Part shown: piece after piece, positions 1-12,600 of the stretch
Numbering within the stretch: position 1 is the stretch's first letter
How the letters are laid out: each line of letters opens with the position of its first letter
Assembly: GCA_020025015.1 (NCBI GenBank)
Contig: JAHHSV010000003.1
Location: 1 to 64,000 of the forward strand
DNA length: 64,000 nucleotides
Reading direction: 5' to 3'
Source: Anaeroplasmataceae bacterium
Lineage (GTDB): Bacteria; Bacillota_I; Bacilli_A; Acholeplasmatales; Anaeroplasmataceae
The notes under the pieces: model-generated
The model's input: the letters and a program-made list of their open reading frames with translations, nothing else
Database searches by the model: none
Told to the model about the DNA's origin: nothing
Position numbers and translations under genes: made by a program

Positions 1-3000
1 TTAATATGCTCATTATAGAAGTTATCAGTGGCTGTGATATTTAATACTGTATTATCAGCTTGACCATCTATACCTTCCTTATTAATAACAATAGTATATG
101 TCTTCTTAGTTTTACCATCTTGTGCTAAAACAGTTAATGTAAATGGATTAGATTTGTTTGGTAATGCCACTTGACCAGTAGGGCCCTCAATCTTTAATCC
201 TTCACCTAATGTTGCTTCAATTGTTGCAAACATTTTATCTTTTGGCACATTATTTATTACATAAGAAGAATTTTCAGGAGAGAAATTAGTTATTTGCTCA
301 ACACCATCAATCTTAACACTTAAGCTTGCTAAAGAAGCGTTTGATGAGCCTTGTTCTCTCTTTATATTAATCCTATATACCTTACTTGATGTATTTTCAA
401 CCTGTGGATTAATTAATCCATATTCACTGGTATTATAAATCTCAAAATTATTATCTCCTACATTAATAGTAGAATCTTGGTCATCAACACCAAATAATCT
501 AGAATATTGATCATCATATGTTACTTTAATATATACCTTACTAGTTACGAATGGAACTGTAAATGTATAATTAGTTGTTTCTTTATTAAATGTGAATGGC
601 TGATTAGTAGTATCGACTACATTATCATGGCTACCCTTTGTTTGTAAAATTTGAATATTGGTAATTTCAGCTTTTTGGCTAGCAGAATAAATTGTTATTC
701 TGTAATTATTACCTGTTGCTGAATTAATAATATCAACCTCTGAACGAACGTTGATTGAATAACTACCCTTATTATTGGTTAATGTTACAACGTTTGTCGC
801 TGGGCTAGTTGAAGTCTTTGCCTTTGGTGATGTAGCCTTATATTCAACTGTTGCTGATTGAGCACCATGAGGTAATACTACAGTATAGTCATATTGATAT
901 TGCTTTAATTCAACAGCAACACCATTAATCTTTAATTCACTTAAGGTATTATCCTTATCGCCATCATTTCTTGTAATATTAAATGAATAAGTATCAGGGC
1001 TTAAACTACCATCTTCTGCTTTACATCTAAACAAGAATGATCCATTTTGACCAACATTTAAATTTTCTCGTAAATTCACACTTCCATTTGCCAATGTTGC
1101 ACCCTTTGGTAGTTCAACATTAAATTCAATTGAAGTATATGGATAATCTACTACTAAATTATATTGCTTCTGTGTAGAAATAAATGTGTAATCTTCAATT
1201 ATATATGCAGTTGGACTTGAACCTTTATATATAATTATTTCAATATTCTTAATAGCATTATCTGTATTCTTTTCAATTGTCTGATCAATTCTAAATGTAT
1301 AAACAGTTTCAGAACCATCTCTTGCAACTACTTTAACAAATCCTGTTTCACCAACATTTATTTTAAATCCAGCTGAATCATATGGAGTAGTTATACTATC
1401 AGCATTAGGGTTTGAACCAACAAATACTTTTTTGCCTTCGATTCCCTTTAATAAAACCTTAGCATAAACTTCAGAGATTGGTAATGATGCTGAGAAAGAT
1501 GGACTTGTACCATTTAAGGCATATACCTTATCAGTGTTTCCACCCTTAATTTCAGGAATAATTTTAGTGTCATTGCTAGGAACTTCCCTATTAACTACAA
1601 TTTGATAAGTTTTTCTAGCACCAGTTTCTGAAACAACATCAAATGTAAATGTGTATGATTGATTCTTTCCATCCAACTTCAATGTTAAAGGATTTCCTTC
1701 TGGTTTGTATGGTAAATTTTGACCATTAAATACGATGTATGACGTTTCAGCATTAAGCTTAATAGTCGCAATTAATTCCTTTTCATCATATGAAACTGGT
1801 GTGGTATTTCCAATTGTAAATGGACCGTTTCCAGTAAATGTTCCATAATCAGTTATTGTTGGATTTGCATATGTTCCTTGTATACGGGCTTCCATAATAC
1901 TTGTATCAGAATTTCCGTTATCTCTATTAACAACTAAATCATATGATTTTTTATTTCCAGCTTCAGCAGTAACAATAACTTTAAAAGTCTTTTGATATTC
2001 ACCTTGACCAAAGCTTAATCCTTTTTTCTCTACACCACTCTGCTGAGCTTGATTATCAATAGTAAATGTAGAATTAGAGCCCGCTGGTAATGTTACAATT
2101 AATCCAATACCAGTTTCTTTAAACTTATAATTGGAAGTTGTCTGATATACATTACCTGTATTATTACCTAAAATATTTCTACCTGTACTTTGACCTGGCT
2201 CGTATGCGTTAAATGATACAGATTCTATTCTCGTATCAACTGATTGTTTATGAATATTAACTACATAATTTTTAACAGCACCACTTTGCGAACGACAAGC
2301 AATAGTTATACTTGTTTTTGAGGCAGGAATTTTAATTTGTTGACCACTAGTTGCGGCTTGGCCATCAACTGTTACTGTAATTCCCTGAGCTGTATCAAAC
2401 GTAGGAGTTAATAAAACATTTGTCGCATCACTAGGGATGTTCATAGTGTAGTTAGTCTTTGTTGGTGAGAATGTTTCGGTTAATTGTCCTTTAATTCCAC
2501 TTTGTCCACCCTCACTTGAAACATCTAAGTTAGTTAAATCATTAGACTTATTAGGAGCCCGTTTAATATTAACTGTATATGTCTTGTTTCCACTTTTACT
2601 TGACGATAAGGTCTTAACTGTTACCTTAGTCGTTTCTCCAGGATTACCCAAAGTAATATTATAATAACCATTTGTTATCCCTATAACTTTACCATTAACT
2701 GAAACCTCAGAAATAGTACCATTTTCCTTAACAGTTCCTTTTAATTTAACTTGGTTTTTCTCGTATTCTCTTGGAATAACTATTTCTTGACCACTATTTG
2801 CAGGAATTAAACTACTAAAATCTTCATCCTCGACAAATAATGTTTCTAAATCAGCATTATTTGATGGAGCAGCAATATTAATTGTTAAAGTATCACAATT
2901 GAATTTAGTGGTGGTGTTACCATTAGGTCTAACACCTGAAAAAACAGTGTGAGTACTATCAAATTTAATTTCTCCAGAAGCATTAGCTTTAATTTGATAC

Positions 3001-3623
3001 TCAACGATACCTAGTAATGTTTCTTTAGTCATATCAAGCCTTGCTGATGTAGTACTAAAGGTTCCACCTATATATTGAGCATTATATATTGAATTATCAT
3101 CTATTCTATTTGTTGGCTGATCAAAGAAACCATATGTTGTAGAAATCTCATCGCCCCACTCGTCCATTTCTCTTTTTGTAATTGTAAAATCCAATCTTGA
3201 ATCATAAGTACTTGGACCTGGATCTTTTGTTGGTCTAGGTGTTCCTGTTGTTTGACCATATTTAATTTTCTCATTATAACCATGATTTCTAGGTTTACAT
3301 GCGCCATCAGTTCCACCTTTTGTAGATGGTTCTCTTAATGGTTCTAATTTATCAGCGTAAGATACACCTCTTTGCAATTCTGGTCTTACATTGACTTGAA
3401 CACTTTTTACATCTGCAGCCCAAGTTCCATATACTAAAAGTTTAAATGTCTCACCTGGAGCAAATGTAGTTTTTACATTTCCGCTTAAATCTTCTGCTAC
3501 ATATCTAATATGCATCATATCTTGTGCACTAGCTACGATAGGGGTAGATTTTACCCCTATTGTTGCTATAAGTGTAAGCATCAAGATTAAAAAGCTTGCG
3601 AAATACATTATTTTTCTTTTCAT
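1..3623 (-). CDS. Secreted cohesin-like / cadherin-like beta-sandwich repeat protein (C-terminus beyond window)
   Basis: Partial gene: the frame opens with ATG at 3623 and stays open to the left edge, giving 1,207 visible residues. GGAGG lies 5 nt before the ATG. Residues 1-33 are a signal peptide (MKRK, a long hydrophobic stretch, cleavage near VASA-QD). Residues about 35-250 look cohesin-like: an APGETFKLLV strand near the start and, at the end, LLGIVEYQIKANASGEIKF, which resembles the closing strands of cohesins, although a long charged insertion lies between. From about 250 on there are repeated roughly 95-residue modules, each ending in a KTYTVNIKR, KNYVVNIHK, KSYDLVVNR or RKTYQIVVNR strand, the signature of cadherin-like beta-sandwich domains (PF12733). 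The gene starts 15 bp after the 5,238-residue protein, with no terminator or promoter between, so they are probably co-transcribed. The repeat family is fairly sure, the cohesin call moderate, and ligand and anchoring are unknown. Confidence 0.8.
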   Translation of the reverse strand, partial: MKRKIMYFASFLILMLTLIATIGVKSTPIVASAQDMMHIRYVAEDLSGNVKTTFAPGETFKLLVYGTWAADVKSVQVNVRPELQRGVSYADKLEPLREPSTKGGTDGACKPRNHGYNEKIKYGQTTGTPRPTKDPGPSTYDSRLDFTITKREMDEWGDEISTTYGFFDQPTNRIDDNSIYNAQYIGGTFSTTSARLDMTKETLLGIVEYQIKANASGEIKFDSTHTVFSGVRPNGNTTTKFNCDTLTINIAAPSNNADLETLFVEDEDFSSLIPANSGQEIVIPREYEKNQVKLKGTVKENGTISEVSVNGKVIGITNGYYNITLGNPGETTKVTVKTLSSSKSGNKTYTVNIKRAPNKSNDLTNLDVSSEGGQSGIKGQLTETFSPTKTNYTMNIPSDATNVLLTPTFDTAQGITVTVDGQAATSGQQIKIPASKTSITIACRSQSGAVKNYVVNIHKQSVDTRIESVSFNAYEPGQSTGRNILGNNTGNVYQTTSNYKFKETGIGLIVTLPAGSNSTFTIDNQAQQSGVEKKGLSFGQGEYQKTFKVIVTAEAGNKKSYDLVVNRDNGNSDTSIMEARIQGTYANPTITDYGTFTGNGPFTIGNTTPVSYDEKELIATIKLNAETSYIVFNGQNLPYKPEGNPLTLKLDGKNQSYTFTFDVVSETGARKTYQIVVNREVPSNDTKIIPEIKGGNTDKVYALNGTSPSFSASLPISEVYAKVLLKGIEGKKVFVGSNPNADSITTPYDSAGFKINVGETGFVKVVARDGSETVYTFRIDQTIEKNTDNAIKNIEIIIYKGSSPTAYIIEDYTFISTQKQYNLVVDYPYTSIEFNVELPKGATLANGSVNLRENLNVGQNGSFLFRCKAEDGSLSPDTYSFNITRNDGDKDNTLSELKINGVAVELKQYQYDYTVVLPHGAQSATVEYKATSPKAKTSTSPATNVVTLTNNKGSYSINVRSEVDIINSATGNNYRITIYSASQKAEITNIQILQTKGSHDNVVDTTNQPFTFNKETTNYTFTVPFVTSKVYIKVTYDDQYSRLFGVDDQDSTINVGDNNFEIYNTSEYGLINPQVENTSSKVYRINIKREQGSSNASLASLSVKIDGVEQITNFSPENSSYVINNVPKDKMFATIEATLGEGLKIEGPTGQVALPNKSNPFTLTVLAQDGKTKKTYTIVINKEGIDGQADNTVLNITATDNFYNEHI
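2870..3520 (-). other. Cohesin-like domain region of the left-edge protein
   Basis: This codes for residues about 35-250. The opening (GNVKTTFAPGETFKLLVYG) fits the first strands of cohesins, which commonly carry a P-G-x-x-F/V motif. The end (TKETLLGIVEYQIKANASGEIKF, then a Ser/Thr-rich strand) fits the final strands, where family members read like g-tLatitFkvkanatG. The middle holds an atypical Gly/Pro/Lys-rich stretch. A structure prediction or HMM search is needed before treating it as a true cohesin. Confidence 0.5.
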
Positions 3624-3638
3624 ATTTCCCCTCCGCTA

Positions 3639-6600
3639 TTATTTTATAGGTTTATATTCTTCATTAATGATAGAATTTCCGGCAAAATGATCAATTAATT
3701 TTTCGACTTCAAGATTTGATGGGAAATAACCGCCAATAAAGCACATAGCATAATTATATAGTCCATCTAAAGTGGCATTTCCATTAAAGTGGTTCTCCAT
3801 AAAGTCACGATCTATATTGTTAACTTGACCATCACCATTTGCATCACCAAACAGTAAGCAGTAAACTCTATCAATTTCTGTACCAAATTCATCTACTAGT
3901 GCAAATGACCAACCAGTACCAACATAAATTTCTGATGTGTCATCTTGGGCAATTTCGATTCCTTCAGCATTATAAATCTTTATATCATTTACGTCATTAG
4001 CGAACATATTTAGATATACTGTTAAATATTGGCCTTGGAATAAATGACCTAAATACATATCCTTTTGATTAGCTTCAGTTCTTTCAGCCACATCGAATGA
4101 ACGTGTATTATCATCGTAATTCTCAACCATAGTTACAAATTCTGATATTGAATCAGCCTTCAATTCTAATAGCTTAGGTTTTTCCATAACAATCTTGAAG
4201 GTACATGTAACCTTAAAGTCATATCTACGGCTTGGTAATGTCTCATCTGCGATTAATTCAAACTGAGCATTGTCTGTTGGATCAATAACATTACCTAAAT
4301 AGTTAACCTTATAATCCTTACCCTCAACTAGTAATACCTTTTCAGCAGTTCTAGTTAATTTTTCCCCTTCTGCAGGAGTTTTAATATAATATACTGCCTT
4401 TAATGGATGAATTTCAAATCCAGTATATATATTAGTATAAGTATAAACTATCTCTAGTTCTTTATTAGGATCCTTAATAGGCTTAGGTATTATTGTTATT
4501 GTTCCGCCTGAATTACCATCAGGCACCTTAGTGTTATCTTTATCATTTGGAACGATATCAAATCTTCCGCCTTGTCCATTTTCATCTGGAGGGGTAATTA
4601 CTATACCAAAATCTAAATCCGGATTTTTGTCTATAGTACCGTCTGGATGGATTATTTCAGTTACCTTTCCAGTATCATCAACTACATACTCATTACCATC
4701 TTCATCTTTGATTTTAATTTCATCACCAGTCTCAAATTTTTGCTCTGGTGGGAACTTTGGAACATCGATAACACGCTTTGTGATTTCAAATGTACATGTA
4801 TTATTTACTAAAGTATAGTTTTCGTGTTCAGTTTCTGCTGTAGCTACATAGCCTGTACCTGCTAGGATACGCTTATCCTTAACAATTACAGGTACATCTT
4901 CACCTGCAACACCTACTGCAGAAGCTGACGGAGCATGTTCTAAACCATCATATATAAATGAAACATCCTTGCCCCAAATTACATCGATTTCACGCTTAGA
5001 AATAGTAAATGCACCACGAGCTGTTATTTCAGCATGTACACCATTACTTTCAATTGTAATTACGCCAAAATATTGGCCTGCATTTGTTGGTGCACCAGGT
5101 AATGGATTAGCTTGTTCCGTATCGCCAGATACGTAGTAAGTAACTTTTACAGCACCTGTTGAAACCGTTATAAAGGTTGGAGCAGGAACTGGTGTACCAT
5201 CATAAACCTTTGAAGGGAAATTAACATTTGAAATATCACCATCTAAAGGTCTGATATCTATTAATTTTTGTCCTTCTATTGTCCTGAAATTAGGAGCAGA
5301 TAATCTATAGTAAACTGTTGTAGTTCCTATAGCTCGCATAATTTGATCAGGACCATAAGAATCTCGACTAGTACCAAATTCTAGCGTATAACCAGATTTT
5401 GGATTTCTAATTTCATAAGATATTTGATGAAGCTTACCATCATAATCTCCTATGTAATCCGTAAAAGTACAATCAAATTCAGCAGGTAATATTTCAACCT
5501 TAACTGAGGTTGTAATTGAATAATTCTTAGTTAAATCAGCGTCTCCGCTCATTACTTGCCAATCACCATTAATCCAATAGAATTCATCTGGATTAACATA
5601 AGTTCCTGCCTCAAATTTAATTGTTGAAAGTGTTCCTCTAAAGATATGATTACCTATTAGATTTTCCACATTAGCGTTGCTAATTTCTTTATTCCATGGC
5701 TTAGAATCAAAATTCTTAGTTTGATCTGGAAGTCTAACGATTATCTTGCGTGGAATAATTTCAAACTCAACCTTCGCAGTTTCATCCTCGTAATCATTAT
5801 AATAATTTGATGAACCTGGTAAGGTGAATACAATTCTATAACGCCCAACATTTCGCATCTCTTCCCAACGCATAGATGGCTTATTTGTATCAAATAGTCC
5901 ATTTTCATCTGCTTGCCAAATTTGAACTTTAGGCTCACGAACCTGTTTTGGATCATTCATACCATCATACCTAAACTTTGGTTTTATAGGTGATAAGCCA
6001 TTATATTCCATATCTTCCATTGGTCTTTCAAGCTGGAATATAGATTTAGCTTTAATTATTTCTACAACACCACTACCTCTAGCTATTTCCTTACCGCTAA
6101 TAGTTGAAATAATTTGATAGTATGTAATATATGGTATAACATTACCTAACGAATCAACCTTAACGTGTGTATATGCTGGAGGAGTTGTTAATTTGTATGG
6201 GCCAGCTTCCTTTTCAGAATAACGAATTTCAATATTTTGCGCGGTAGTTGAAACAGAAATACTGTAGCTTTGACCTGTATATGGTTGTTTCAATACTTCC
6301 TGTACCTGTACATTGAAATTACCATTATCGATAATAACCTTTAAATCATACTCTATATCAAAGCAACGATCAGTAACATCTATATTATTTATTATTATTC
6401 TTGGCTTCTCAGGATTGCTTCCTTCCCACAAATACTTTTCTAAGAATTTACTACTATCAGCTCTACTGTTAACAATATAGTTACCTGGCAAACCAGAGTT
6501 TGTCTTTAAGACACCTTCAAATAAATGGTTTTCTGGTAAATTTGATACAGTAAATACTTGTTGATTTTGCTGAATTGCTTGTCCTGTAGGATCATAGGTG

Positions 6601-9600
6601 AATTCATATGGATTACCTGTAAATTTATAATTACCCTTTACGCTAATTACAACCTTACACTTTGTAATTTCATATGTGAAATCTCCACCATCAACAGCAT
6701 AATTTTTTAGTTGATCAGCATTAATATTAACCTGATACTTACCAGGGTCAATTGACTTAGAGTCACCACCAACTAAAGGCTTAATATTATAATTAAATAC
6801 TATCTCATCCAAATCTTCTTCAGCTCTAGTAATTGTAGCTTCTGGAATTTGTCTATTACCATTATATTCAAATACTGTTGAACTCCATACAACCTTAGTA
6901 GGACGCTTGCTTATAGTAAACATAACTTCCTTTGTTCCGCCTAAATGAATACCACTAGCTGGAATAGTAACAGAAACATAGTAAACACCAGCATCACGTG
7001 GACGTTTATTGTTTTCGTTTAGCTCAGTTTCAGTACCTCTAACTATACTTTGATGTCTACTATCAAAGTACTCATATACATAATCTTTTGTATTATTATC
7101 TTCCATATCTAGCTTTACAGTAGGGAAGAATACAGCTGCGCCATCAAACACCTTGCTTAGATCGCTAACCTCAATAATAGTTAGCTTAGATTTTTCAATA
7201 CTAATAGTAGCCTCTTGTACAGCTGTGTCATTATAATTCTTAACACCAGATGGTTCTTCTGAAACTATCTTAAAGTATATCTTGTGAATTCCAGGATTAC
7301 TCTTTTTAATTTCTGTTTCAGTAAAGTTGCCATTCTTAGTTTCACTATATAAGATTTTATATTTACTTGGGGAAGCTACCTCAACAGTTATACCATGAAG
7401 TGCTCCATCATATTTACCGACATAATTTTCAAAGGTAAATTTAATATTAGCCTTCAATATTTCAACAACAGAATTGTTATCAAATGAAACTCGATAATTC
7501 TTAGTTACATCTCTTGTATTTAAGCCATCCACTGCAGTTATAGTGTAATTGTTATTTGGATTTTCCCATCTAAAATCACTAGCATAATACTTCTTAGCAT
7601 TTGCACCATTTGTATAGAATGAACCCTTAAACTCATGATTTGGCAAATTACCAGTAACTGTTATAGTGTTTACCCCAGAAATATTTTCTCTACTTAACCA
7701 GTAATTTGAATCATAAACCTTTTCGCCCTTTACAAGAACTGTTATTTTTTTAGGAGTAATTTCAAATACTGAACCAATTTCTAGAGAATTATAGTGAGGG
7801 CTTTCAGGAATTATTGCGACAATTATATATTTGCCAACATCCTTAGGATCATCAATCTTTTCACCAATTAGGAATTCTGGGTCAACCTTATTGTCTGTAA
7901 TAAATGCTCTATATTCCCAAACAATATCAGCATCTGACCATTGATCATCAAATAGATAATCTTGATAATGTGGATCTTGGACATTTAAAATGTCAGCACC
8001 TGCTGTTACTAAATCATCATATTCTTTAGTAACAACATCTTGATCAAAGGCAATATCAACACGATCACGTTTTTTAACTGTTATTGTATAATTTCCGCTA
8101 AATGGCTCATAATCTTCGCGTTCAACACGATAATAAACTACAACTACACCTGGTTCTTTCACTTTAACAACCTGATCAGTGAAGGTACTACCATCTGAAC
8201 TGTACGTTATCTTTGCATCAATTGGTTCATTAACTACAATTGGATTAAAGTAACCTTGATTATCCTTTTCCCAAACAACTTCTAAATCAGTAGGTTGAAC
8301 AACATTCATCTTCTTATATGAAACAACTATATTTACATTTAACTTAACTATAAAATTTTGTGACGCGCCAACATTGTCAGCTTGACCATCCTTTGAATTA
8401 GTAAGCTTCCAATTAAATACCATACCATTATCAAGAGTTTCTGATAAGCCATTAATTTGCTTACTGATAGCGTATTTTCCACGTTGTAACTTGTTGATAG
8501 TCAATTCATATGTAGCAGTAAAGTTTTGAGCTATTACATTATTTCCTAAATTAATATTTCCAGTTATAGAATGCTTGTCTCCTTCTTGAAGAATATTCTT
8601 ATCTGGTTCAGGAGTAAATTTAGAAATAGTAATATTTTGCTTAATAGCAACCGTTAATTCCTTTGGAAGAATTTGGAATATTTTCTCATAATGCAAATCT
8701 TCATAACGATTGTCCTCAGGAGTAACTTGATCCTTTTTACATGTAACTACAATTCGATAGTATCCTACCATATTTTGATTTTGATATTCTGATTCTGGAA
8801 TTAGAATACCTGTTCCTTCACGTTTATCTCCTAAATAATAAACCTTAAACTCTATATCCGCAATATTTCCAGTATCATTGAATCTCATATTATCTATGAA
8901 TTTTAAATTATTAAATTGATATGCTGGTAATCCATCATATTGTCTATTTAAGTCATTAACAATTTCAAATACAGGATCACCCTTAACAACTCTTACAACA
9001 GCTTCTCCTTCAACGACATCCCCAGCAAATTGATGACCAGCAATAGAATACCTTACATCATAGCTACCAATTTCTTTAAATTCTGGAGCTGTTGTGCTTG
9101 TTACAAACTTTGACTCATCCTCTTCTGATTTTTTCCACTTATAAGAGATAGTTACATTGTTAGTTGGGAACTTTACAGTTAATTGGAATCTATGCATTCC
9201 ACCATTATACTTAAATATTTGTTCCTTTTCACATTCATATTGAATTTTTCCGCCAACTATCTTTACTAATAAATCAAAATCAATATCAAAGCATTGCGAA
9301 GCATCTAATACTAGCTTTCGTCCTTCAGCATCAGTTAGGTAATTTCCTTCAGCATCCTTTGGATTTACAGTAATATTAGGTGTCCAAATGAATGAGTATG
9401 CTCCTAAATTAGATTGATTCTTAGAACCCTCTATTAATACACCATACATGTATGTATCTGGATTTTCAGACTTAGTAACGATGTATCCTTCCATTTGATG
9501 ATCTGGTAAGAAACCAGCAAAACTAGAGGTTGTTAAATTCTTCTTCCAAGGAGTTCCATCATACTCTTTTTCTTCTTTTAATTTGTATTCATATTTCTTA

Positions 9601-12600
9601 GGCGTTATCTTATAAAATAACTCTTCATTATTTAGAACATAATTATCATATAAGGTTAAATCCTTAAATACTGCTGTTGCTAAATATTCACCAGCTAAAA
9701 TGCCTGAGGTTTCGGTTTCAAATTTAACAACTACTTGAATTTCTTTGCCAAATTTATCTACTGCATGAGCAACTGGTGGAGTATATAAACCGTCATACTC
9801 CTTTTCTGTATTTTCCCATGTAATGTTAATGTTGGCTCTAGTGATTGTTAATATTATTGTTAATGTCTTCGTTGAGGCTAGATAGTTCTTACCCTCCTCA
9901 AGAGTAACCTTAAACTCATATGTTCCAACATTAACAGCTGAAGTTAATTGTTGACCATAAGGCTTATTTGCAGCTGTATCGTATTTTAAAATACTTACGA
10001 CTTTTAAATTACCGCTGCCTTCTGGTTTAAATACATCTGGGAATATACTATTTCCTGTATATTCCTTAGATTGCTCTGCATCAGCATTAAACAAATCCTC
10101 TGGTAATGGAATTTTCTTGATTACTACCTTTAAATTCTTTACATTAGGCTTATAGTTTTTACCAACTTGATTTCCTTTTTGATCGACAATTCCTATTGGA
10201 TCAAATTCAAAATCTAAGCCAGAATAAACACCTGCATCAGGAGAATTTGGTCTAATACTATTTAACATTTGTACATTTGGATTTGTATCTAATGATTGAC
10301 CAGGAACTAAGTTGCCTGTTGCGATAGTTGTCTTACCATTGATACCAATAAATCTATATTGTCCGTTATAATCAAATGTGAAAACAAAGTTTCCTTTGCC
10401 ATCAGTTGGAATACCTGGATTTAAAGTTGGTTCAAAGGTTACATCTAATATACGTTTTTCGATAACCTCAGTTCCAATCTTAAATGTCTTATTCCAATTT
10501 AAGCTGTCTTGATAATAGATAACTAAATAATATTCACCAGCATCTTTTATTGCGTTATTTTGAATATTATATTTTTCAAACAACTTATAATTTGGATTAG
10601 ATGCTGTGAAATCAGCAAAAAGTGCATTTAATTGCTCAAGAGTAACATCATTTTTATTAAAATAATATTTCTTGGCTTGATCAATTACTACCTTAGTATT
10701 TCTAGTAATATTGTTTATTGTAAATACCGCATCTAAATACTCGCCATCATAAGTTTTTGTTTGTTCTGATAAATTAATATCTAAATCTGTCTTCTTAATA
10801 TTTATTACATAAGATCCTCTCTTGTCTGCAAAGCCTGGAGAAGTTACGACATAGTAAACAGTATGCTCACCAACATCAGTAAACTTAAATGGTCTTGAAT
10901 GTAAGTCTTCAGATGTTTCAGACAATGCGAAGTAGTATCTTATACCTGTAACATTAGAATTCAACTTAATTGTTGGTCCATGCTCTTCACCATCATAGAA
11001 GCCTTCATAGCCATCAATAATTAAATCTAACTCAGGTTGAACTATATTAATAGTTAAATTCAAAACAAATTCATAGTAATCACGTTTTTGTCCCTTATCG
11101 TTAACTACACTAAAATTAACTATTAAATTATTTAATATATCTTGACCAGTGATATATAAATATTGTCCTTCCTGACCACTCTTAGTTTGAACATAACTGT
11201 TTAAATCAATTTCATCATTAGTTGGAACTGGTACTAACTCTCCACCAACACCAATTGTATATATATTAGCTAATAGCTTTGACTCAATTGCATCTATTTG
11301 TTCTCTAGTTAATGCTTCTTTTAGCTTATCATATGTAACTTTAACAGGACGATTGCCATCAAATGGTACGTCTAGCTCTAATTCAATATTAATCTTACGA
11401 TTTGTAATCTTAAAATCAACCACATCTTTTTCTAGAACATAGTAATCAGTCTTACCAATAATTCTTACACCTATCTTATAATCACCAATTTCAATAGGTA
11501 CTCTAGAATTAGTGCCATCCGGATATGTTAGTGTTGTTAATGGACCATCTATTGAATAGATTTCATATTTGAATGTATCCGTAGTATGAGTATCAAACTT
11601 TATGATTGGCCAATGAATAGCTCCATCATATTCCATTTCACCTTGGATATCCATTGTGATTGTTCTCTTGATAATTTCAATTATACCGCCAACTTTTTTA
11701 CCCAAGCAGTTTTGAGTGGCAAGGTATTCAACTTCAACATAATATCTTCCTAATTCAGTAGGATTAACAGGTAATCTACTACCTTTTCCTGTTCCTGTTT
11801 GATCTAAATTATAGAATGAAACGCGTCTTGCACCATCATGCATATCTTCATCACAAATAATTGCTGAATCCGGAATTGGTTCCTTGCAATATTCAACCGT
11901 TGTCGTAACAAGCCTTACATTTGGATCACGTTTTTCAATTATTACTTCTATTGGTTTTCCATTAACATCTGTTGAACCGAAGAATGGCTCATAACCAGGA
12001 ATTTTAATCATTATATGTAGCTGATACTTGCCAGAATTAACAAATGTTAAAAGTCCTTCGCTCCATAAACTTTCATCAGAAACATTAGTTAAATCATTAC
12101 GTCTTGTTGAGAACACCTTTACTTTTTCACCATACAACTTATAGTACTTATCTAAGTTATTTATTGTAATTGTGTGCTCTTTGCCATCATATATGACTTC
12201 AGTTCCTGTAAAAGTAACACCCTCTATTTTCTTTAATGGGACATCTGGATCAATTGGAGGAGTTGGGCCTGGTGGAACTACTCCACCATCTCCGCCGTCA
12301 CCGCCGCCGTTGCCACCACCTTGATCTTCAGGGTAAATTATTACATCAACTGCAGTAATATATGGTTTATATCCATTATTTCTAACAACCTTTACAAATA
12401 CCTTATATGTTCCTTCTTTTGTATATGTAACTTGCTTAATATCTTTAGTCCAATCTGTTATATCATAAGCGCCATATTCAACACCTGATACCTCTGTTGG
12501 ATTAGAAACATCTAACAAGTATTTATATTCAGGTAGATTTTGACTGTAATAAACAGAATAATCTTGCTCTTCCCCTACAGGTAAACTAACATTTACAGAA

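Noticed and set aside
3101-3316. Minus-strand small frames in alternative frames inside larger genes (also at 5741, 15761, 30777, 34569, 54453, 63047)
   Set aside because: Each is fully inside a well-supported gene of the same strand in another frame, with no family resemblance and no separate ribosome site.
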